Source: Schlesneria paludicola DSM 18645
GTDB taxonomy: Bacteria; Planctomycetota; Planctomycetia; Planctomycetales; Planctomycetaceae
DNA: 64,000 bases
Direction of reading: 5' to 3'
Assembly: GCF_000255655.1 (NCBI RefSeq)
Contig: NZ_JH636438.1
Coordinates: 1-64,000, forward strand
Shown: positions 59,511 through 64,000 of the stretch, in pieces
Position numbering within the stretch: position 1 is the stretch's first letter
Layout of the letters: each line of letters begins with the position of its first letter
The notes under the pieces: generated by a model
Told to the model about the DNA's origin: nothing
The model's input: the letters and a program-made list of their open reading frames with translations, nothing else
The model's database searches: none
Position numbers and translations under genes: made by a program

Positions 59511-61340
59511 TCATTTGACGACTCGCAGTAATTCGTCCAATGAGGTCGTTCCTTTGACGACCAGACGCAAACCTTCTTCTTTCATGTACAGCATCCCGTT
59601 CTTGCGTGCTTCGGCCTTGATCGCCGTCATATTGGGGGTTTCGCGAATCAGGTCGCGCAAGCGGTCGTTGATCACCAGCAGTTCGAACACGCCGACACGA
59701 CCGACAAAGCCCAGCCCGTTACAGGTTGGGCATGAGCCTTCCGGATCTTTGGGTGGTCGATAGAACTTGTCGACCTTGTCGGGCGGAAGCCCGATCTTCT
59801 GCAGCAGGTCCGCCGATGGTTTGTACGCCTCTTTGCAATCCTGACAAAGTTTGCGTACCAGGCGTTGGCCAAGAATGGCCGAAATGGAACTCGCCAGCAG
59901 GAACGGCTCTACTTCAAGGTCGATCAGGCGGAACAGGGCTGCAATGGTGTCGTTCGCATGAACGGTTGAGAACACCATATGGCCCGTGTTGGCGGCCTGA
60001 CACGAGATTTTGGCTGTATCGCCATCGCGGATTTCACCGATCAGTACGACGTCGGGGTCCTGGCGAAGAATGCTTCTCAGGGCCGTCGAAAAGGTTTGTC
60101 CCGCTTTCGTGTTGATCTCGATCTGCGTGACATTCGGCATCTTGTATTCGACGGGATCTTCGACCGTGATGATGTTGTTTTCGAATGCATTGATCTCTTG
60201 TAGAGCTGCGTACAGCGTCGTTGATTTACCGGCGCCCGTCGGTCCGCAGGTCAGAAACATTCCATGCGGCTGGCTGACAATGGTCTGCATCTGCTCGACC
60301 AGTTGTTTTCGCATTCCCAGATCGGCGAGCGTTCGTACCGAATTTCCCTGATCGAGAATTCGGATCACCATTTTTTCGCCGCCTTGCAAACCCTGGGTCG
60401 CAACGCGAAAGTCGATTTCGCGGTTTTCCATTTCCGCCCGGAAACTGCCGTCCTGGGGCTTTCGGCGCTCGGTGATGTCCATCGCCGACAAGACTTTGAA
60501 GATATTGATCAACGCATCCCCGGTGGCGCGATCAAATGGCTCGGCCGGATACATGACACCGTCGACGCGAAGCCGTACCGACATCTCGTGTTCACGTGGT
60601 TCCAGGTGAACGTCGGTTGTTCGTCGCAGGATCGCGTCGTAGATCAGTTCGCGAGCGGCAACGTAACCGCTTGAGCTTTCCACTTGTCGGGATCGGTCGA
60701 TTTCGCCGGCCCCTTTGCCAGACTTGCCGATCAGCCGAATCGGAGGTCCGCCCGCATGGCTGCGCAGCTCTTTGGAATTGAACTTCATTCCCAGCCGTGA
60801 TAACAGTCGCATCGCGACCAGTTTCAGATGCCGTGGCGTCAGAACCTTGGCCGAATCGGGAACGCGTTTGTTTCGCTCCGCGACATAGATGCCCATCGGC
60901 GTCGCGTAGCCGGCGGTCATGACCAGGAAGCTCAGGAAAGGACTTGGGGCGCATAAAGACAGGACAAATCCAACCAATCCGGCGAACAGGAAGATCGTGT
61001 TCCAGACCTTCGGGCGAACCTTCAATTCCCTTGAGTCCGTATCGATCCATTCCGCCGTCCAGACCCACAACACGAACAAACCGATCAAATAGGCCAGTTT
61101 CAGCGTGTGGAAGTAAAAGCCCACATGACGCGGATCTTGCGGATGATTTCCGCGATAGAACGGGCCTGGAACCGGTGGGAAGCTATTTGCGTTCCGTGCC
61201 ACGGTCACCACGGGGCCCTGGGCATTCGCCGTTCGAGCCTCTGTCAGGATCACGCCAAACATCACCGCGATGATGCAGAGAACCGAGAATACTGAGGAAA
61301 TTCGCATAGGGTGGGCCGCTTGAACAGTATTCATTTCCAT
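59511..61340 (-). CDS. GspE/PilB-type secretion ATPase with membrane-spanning N-terminus
   Basis: GspE/PilB ATPases drive type II secretion or type IV pili from the cytoplasm. The C-terminal 390 residues of this 609-residue protein are canonical: TTDVHLEP, Walker A CGPTGAGKSTTL, the Asp box NIITVEDPVEYKM, Walker B LRQDPDVVLIGEIRD, the His box TGHMVFSTVHAND, and the zinc-binding pairs LCQDC and SCPTC. The first 190 residues are unusual: a signal-like helix (VFSVLCIIAVMFGVILTEA) followed by three further helices (LAYLIGLFVLWVWTAEWI, TIFLFAGLVGFVLSLCA and FLSFLVMTAGYATPMGIYV), where other family members have a soluble MshEN domain. The enzyme would then be fixed to the membrane. ATG 61340 is used; 61334 is also possible. 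Confidence 0.9.
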   Translation of the reverse strand: MEMNTVQAAHPMRISSVFSVLCIIAVMFGVILTEARTANAQGPVVTVARNANSFPPVPGPFYRGNHPQDPRHVGFYFHTLKLAYLIGLFVLWVWTAEWIDTDSRELKVRPKVWNTIFLFAGLVGFVLSLCAPSPFLSFLVMTAGYATPMGIYVAERNKRVPDSAKVLTPRHLKLVAMRLLSRLGMKFNSKELRSHAGGPPIRLIGKSGKGAGEIDRSRQVESSSGYVAARELIYDAILRRTTDVHLEPREHEMSVRLRVDGVMYPAEPFDRATGDALINIFKVLSAMDITERRKPQDGSFRAEMENREIDFRVATQGLQGGEKMVIRILDQGNSVRTLADLGMRKQLVEQMQTIVSQPHGMFLTCGPTGAGKSTTLYAALQEINAFENNIITVEDPVEYKMPNVTQIEINTKAGQTFSTALRSILRQDPDVVLIGEIRDGDTAKISCQAANTGHMVFSTVHANDTIAALFRLIDLEVEPFLLASSISAILGQRLVRKLCQDCKEAYKPSADLLQKIGLPPDKVDKFYRPPKDPEGSCPTCNGLGFVGRVGVFELLVINDRLRDLIRETPNMTAIKAEARKNGMLYMKEEGLRLVVKGTTSLDELLRVVK

Positions 61341-61407
61341 CAGGACAAAATCCCATCAGCCTAACGGGAATCGAATACGGGAGCCGCAAAAAAGCTGCAG
61401 CCTGTTT

Positions 61408-61431
61408 AAAAAAATGTGGAAATCATCCACA
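61408..61431 (-). terminator. Rho-independent terminator-like hairpin
   Basis: On the minus strand TGTGGA-TGATT-TCCACA (61415-61431) is followed by a run of seven Ts, which meets the usual form though the stem is only six base pairs. It lies about 190 bases past the stop of the 128-residue protein gene and before GspE. Confidence 0.5.
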
Positions 61432-61622
61432 AGTCTTTACCGATCCCAGTACGTCAATTCCCTTGGTTGCAGGTTCAAGCGGCTAAGTGAGTCAGGTCGG
61501 ATGAGGACTCGTACAGAGAAACAAGGTGACGTCCATGACGGATCGAAAGTTCCCAGGGTGGCGCCTTGCTTCGAATTCTTCTTTTTTCCAGTGCTTTAAC
61601 AGGCGGCTAAGGCGATCCAGAG

Positions 61623-62009
61623 TTACGGCGTCTCTTGATGAAATTCCGCCCAGCGATCCCAGGCATAGGACCATTCCATCCACATTCGCATGACCGACCA
61701 CAGCAGTCGCATTCTGGACATTTGATCGGCAGACATCCGACCTGTCGATTCCATGGCACTCTTGGCGGCATTTGCCAGCTCCCAGCGGGCACCCAGAGCA
61801 CGACAAAGTCCATCCGCCGACAGGTCGGGGTCGGCGTCCTCGCGAGTGTAACCCGCTCCATTGGCGGTGACAAAGAGCGTAAAGAGTTCGCTTCGAAACG
61901 GATCGATTTCCAAAGGCTTCGTTTCTCGTTCCGCCGTAAGGATCAGTTCTTCGACGCGATTCAGGATGCGAGTGGCCAATTGATCAGTTTCATTTGCAGT
62001 GGCGGACAT
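61623..62009 (-). CDS. Conserved-looking helical protein of unknown function
   Basis: This 128-residue soluble protein is mostly helical and starts at ATG 62009 with AGGA about ten bases upstream. Its first half has an amphipathic helix (LATRILNRVEELILTAERE) and the second half is unusually rich in Met, Trp and Arg (MSRMRLLWSVMRMWMEWSYAW). It lies between the membrane coiled-coil gene and the GspE-type ATPase on the same strand, with a terminator on each side, so it is probably its own unit. I do not recognise a family. Confidence 0.55.
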   Translation of the reverse strand: MSATANETDQLATRILNRVEELILTAERETKPLEIDPFRSELFTLFVTANGAGYTREDADPDLSADGLCRALGARWELANAAKSAMESTGRMSADQMSRMRLLWSVMRMWMEWSYAWDRWAEFHQETP

Positions 62010-62126
62010 AAGGCGATGATCCTGTGTTAGTCAAGACATTGACGGTTAAAAATACCAGATGCCAAGACCGGATGAAATTGACCCATCGTGACAATGGCAG
62101 GAATTTCGTGGAAACCGGCACCCGAC

Positions 62127-62169
62127 AAAAGAAATCGACCCGGGCCTTTGCAAGGTCCCGGGTCGATTT
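62127..62169 (-). terminator. Rho-independent terminator of the coiled-coil protein gene
   Basis: A perfect 13-bp inverted repeat (AAATCGACCCGGG, arms at 62132-62144 and 62157-62169, 12-base loop) is followed on the minus strand by TTCTTTTGTC. It lies 45 bases past the stop. Confidence 0.85.
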
Positions 62170-62214
62170 GATCATTCCATCGGAATCGTCATCGGCCACG
62201 ATTCGTCGGCCACA

Positions 62215-63555
62215 TTATTCATCGGTGGGTGTCGGAACGATTCCGGCTGACTCCTGGGCCGTCTCTTCAGCGAACACGCTGCTGATCGGGGCAGGACGGG
62301 TTTCGAGGCTGTTTTTCGTGACGCGGGTTGCCGTGCGGCCGTCGAGGATGCTGCGAGCGGCATGACGCAATTCGTCGTCGCTCAGGCGGCGAAGATTGCC
62401 CAATTCCGCCAGCGGCTTCATCATCCGTGCGACTTTGGCAACCGAGGTTTCCATCAGGCTGATCTCAACCAGATCGCGTCGGAAATCCCCCAGCGAGTGG
62501 ATCTGGGCGGCCAGTTCTTCGCGGAAGTTGCTCAGGATTTCGAGCGTCTGAATTGCTTCGGCGACCGATCGCGTCTGAACTTGCAGAACATTTTGCATCT
62601 TCAGCATGCCATTCAGGTTCTCTTCCGATGTCGCGACATTCAAGTGCTCATCGATCAGCTTGCCCTGCATCTTGAGGATGGCGTCCAGGTTCTGTTCCGA
62701 AGCATCCAGGTTCAATTCGCCGCCGATCAGCTTGCCGTTCAGGCCAATCAAACGCTCGGCCCGTTCAGTTGCGATCTCGGCCTGTTGCCCACCTTCCGCG
62801 AGCCGTCGCTGCAGTCCGGCCAGCTTGCCGGAGACGGCTTCGGCGGCTTCCAAGTTCTGTGCGGCGTCGTTCAAACCGGATTTCAGCGCCGCCAATCCAT
62901 TCAGGCTCGCTCGTGCCGATTCAAGATGTTCGACTTGCTTGCGCAACTCGGCACTCAGTTCGACCAGTTGCTTGAGCGACGATTGAGCCTGTGCGAGATC
63001 CTGTGCCTGCGAACCTGCGGTCTCTTTCAGTTCGATCATCTCGTCCAATGCCGTCGCGGCGGTCTGATGCGTTTCCTGCTGCGCGACAACCGCATTTTCG
63101 AGAGATTGGATCAAATTGAAGGTGGTCGTTGCTTCGTCCGTGATGGTTCGTTGATCAATGATTCGGGCGTGCAGTTCGTCAACGCCTGCGATGGCTTTCG
63201 AGACGGCGTCATTCTGAGCGGCCACTTCGATCACGTCACCGCGGAGTTGTCGAATCGATTGTAAAGCGAGGCGGGCGTCGGCCACCTGACCTTGCTGGGC
63301 ACGCAGGCTCGACAGCAGGCTGTTGGCTTCCCACACGTTCTCGCTGGTGGAGGCCAGGGTTTCCATTCGTTCTTCGACCGTCGACAGTGCTGATTTCAGA
63401 TGCGAAATCTCCAGCGACATTGGTCGTGCGACCAGGAAGTGCAGTCCGAGGAATCCGATCGTGATTCCCATGAACAGCATCAGCCAGGTTTGCTTAAGTT
63501 GTTCCGCCAGTTGGTTTTCGATCGTTCGCGTTCTCGAGTGTTCGGATGTAAACAT
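62215..63555 (-). CDS. Membrane-anchored coiled-coil protein
   Basis: This encodes 446 residues from ATG 63555, with GGGAGA eight bases upstream. One transmembrane helix (WLMLFMGITIGFLGLHFLVA, about residues 24-43) follows a short cytoplasmic head; the rest is nearly all coiled coil to about residue 380, with no catalytic motif. Two neighbouring units near residues 270-320 are similar (LNGKLIGGELNLDASEQNL, then KLIDEHLNVATSEENLNGM), suggesting internal duplication. The end is a short helix (LRRLSDDELRHAARSIL) and a Thr/Pro tail. Such rods often span the periplasm or organise envelope parts. The family is not recognised. It has its own strong terminator. Confidence 0.7.
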   Translation of the reverse strand: MFTSEHSRTRTIENQLAEQLKQTWLMLFMGITIGFLGLHFLVARPMSLEISHLKSALSTVEERMETLASTSENVWEANSLLSSLRAQQGQVADARLALQSIRQLRGDVIEVAAQNDAVSKAIAGVDELHARIIDQRTITDEATTTFNLIQSLENAVVAQQETHQTAATALDEMIELKETAGSQAQDLAQAQSSLKQLVELSAELRKQVEHLESARASLNGLAALKSGLNDAAQNLEAAEAVSGKLAGLQRRLAEGGQQAEIATERAERLIGLNGKLIGGELNLDASEQNLDAILKMQGKLIDEHLNVATSEENLNGMLKMQNVLQVQTRSVAEAIQTLEILSNFREELAAQIHSLGDFRRDLVEISLMETSVAKVARMMKPLAELGNLRRLSDDELRHAARSILDGRTATRVTKNSLETRPAPISSVFAEETAQESAGIVPTPTDE

Positions 63556-63831
63556 GGAAGTCTCTCCCAATTCCGTTGATTCCAGTTGCTTTTGGGGTGG
63601 TCCTGCAGACCAGGTAACAGCCGTCCGATGCGAACCAGCGGCGCGCTGGTGGTGCTTGACAGTTTTTTATCGCCCAACCAGTTCGGCAATCTTTGCCGAT
63701 TGACCAAGAGATATCGCCGTGTTGCAAACGATCGCGGGAAATGGATCGATTGTGTGGGTTGCGCTTGCTGGCCATCATGCTGACGTGGATTTCAGGTCTG
63801 ACCGCATTCCCGCTGAAGTACGAGACGTTTC

Positions 63832-64000
63832 ATGGTTCATTCCTCTGATGGCGACGAAGGTGATGACGAGTGGCAGGACGAAGACGACGATGATGGTTAC
63901 ATTCCCTGTCCGTATTGCGGACAGACGATGCTCGAGGCGGCCGACTATTGCCCCTCTTGTGATCGTTGGATCTCAAGCGAACAGGTCTCGACGAATCGTC
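63832..64000 (+). CDS. Zinc-ribbon protein, 3' end cut by window
   Basis: A frame opens at ATG 63832 and is still open after 56 codons at the window end. A very acidic head (Asp/Glu in most positions of residues 6-20) is followed by IPCPYCGQTMLEAADYCPSCDRW, a clear four-cysteine zinc ribbon with CxxC knuckles twelve residues apart. Small proteins with this head and a following membrane helix or unknown domain are common in planctomycetes. The rest of the protein cannot be judged. Confidence 0.75.
   Translation, partial: MVHSSDGDEGDDEWQDEDDDDGYIPCPYCGQTMLEAADYCPSCDRWISSEQVSTNR

Noticed and set aside
62362-63264. 300-codon plus-strand frame over the coiled-coil gene
   Set aside because: Antisense of a gene with ribosome site, membrane helix and terminator; no domain in the translation.
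1-64000. CRISPR array, rRNA, tRNA, transposase or integrase genes
   Set aside because: No direct-repeat/spacer pattern, no rRNA-like sequence, no convincing cloverleaf with T-loop, and no transposase or integrase motif was found by eye; a covariance-model tRNA scan could not be run.

Overview
The window looks like chromosomal DNA of a planctomycete (phylum Planctomycetota, order Planctomycetales by overall gene style; the genus cannot be set from sequence alone). Pointers are an N-terminal LEPR-XLL-type sorting motif (LLEQRRML) on a giant cadherin-repeat exoprotein, a TIGR03009-like exported protein, a long PQQ/TPR protein, a squalene-cyclase-repeat exported protein, and a respiratory locus with a fused SCO/DUF420 protein and an oversized multiheme cytochrome. 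Base composition is even and moderately GC-rich, and gene starts are often GTG or TTG.

Layout. (1) 1-6.4 kb: part of a prophage or phage-derived island: tail/baseplate-like protein, terminase large subunit, and a portal protein with a long C-terminal extension holding an acetyltransferase-like domain; then a small zinc-ribbon protein. (2) 6.6-19.3 kb: a degenerate HAD-family protein, then leftward genes for a BON-like protein, a small unknown, a 1545-residue PQQ/TPR protein and a small membrane protein, and the 2032-residue cadherin-type surface protein with its own terminator. (3) 20.2-25.1 kb, rightward: sucC-sucD, then two exported or membrane-anchored planctomycete-type proteins. (4) 25.2-37.3 kb: housekeeping and accessory enzymes on both strands: M20 peptidase, aldehyde dehydrogenase, two BD-FAE-type esterases, TrmB-like methyltransferase, TIGR03009-like protein, polysaccharide deacetylase, a stand-alone SET protein and two rRNA-methyltransferase-like proteins. 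(5) 37.3-57.6 kb, all leftward: a 20-kb respiratory locus. (6) 58-64 kb: GlsB/YeaQ-type membrane protein, CvpA-like protein, a GspE/PilB ATPase with an unusual membrane N-terminus, a small unknown, a membrane-anchored coiled-coil protein, and the start of a zinc-ribbon protein.

How the genes work together. Read in its transcription direction (57.6 to 37.3 kb) the respiratory locus encodes Rieske, a cytochrome b6-like subunit that keeps the cysteine corresponding to the heme c_n ligand, an enlarged subunit-IV-like cytochrome b, an octaheme cytochrome with a PDZ-like domain, a cupredoxin-like lipoprotein, a diheme cytochrome c lipoprotein, oxidase subunits II and I (A2-type YSHP motif), heme A synthase, heme O synthase, subunits III (with a large soluble insert) and IV, a NosFY-like ABC transporter, SCO1-DUF420, and a small CxxC membrane protein. 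This is a complete quinol-to-oxygen branch with its cofactor assembly genes in one block. It suggests a bc-oxidase supercomplex in which the octaheme and diheme cytochromes and perhaps the cupredoxin carry electrons between the two complexes.

No rRNA, tRNA, CRISPR array or transposase gene was recognised. The most unusual items are the b6-like/octaheme bc complex, the portal-acetyltransferase fusion, the HAD protein lacking its nucleophile, and the membrane-embedded GspE ATPase.
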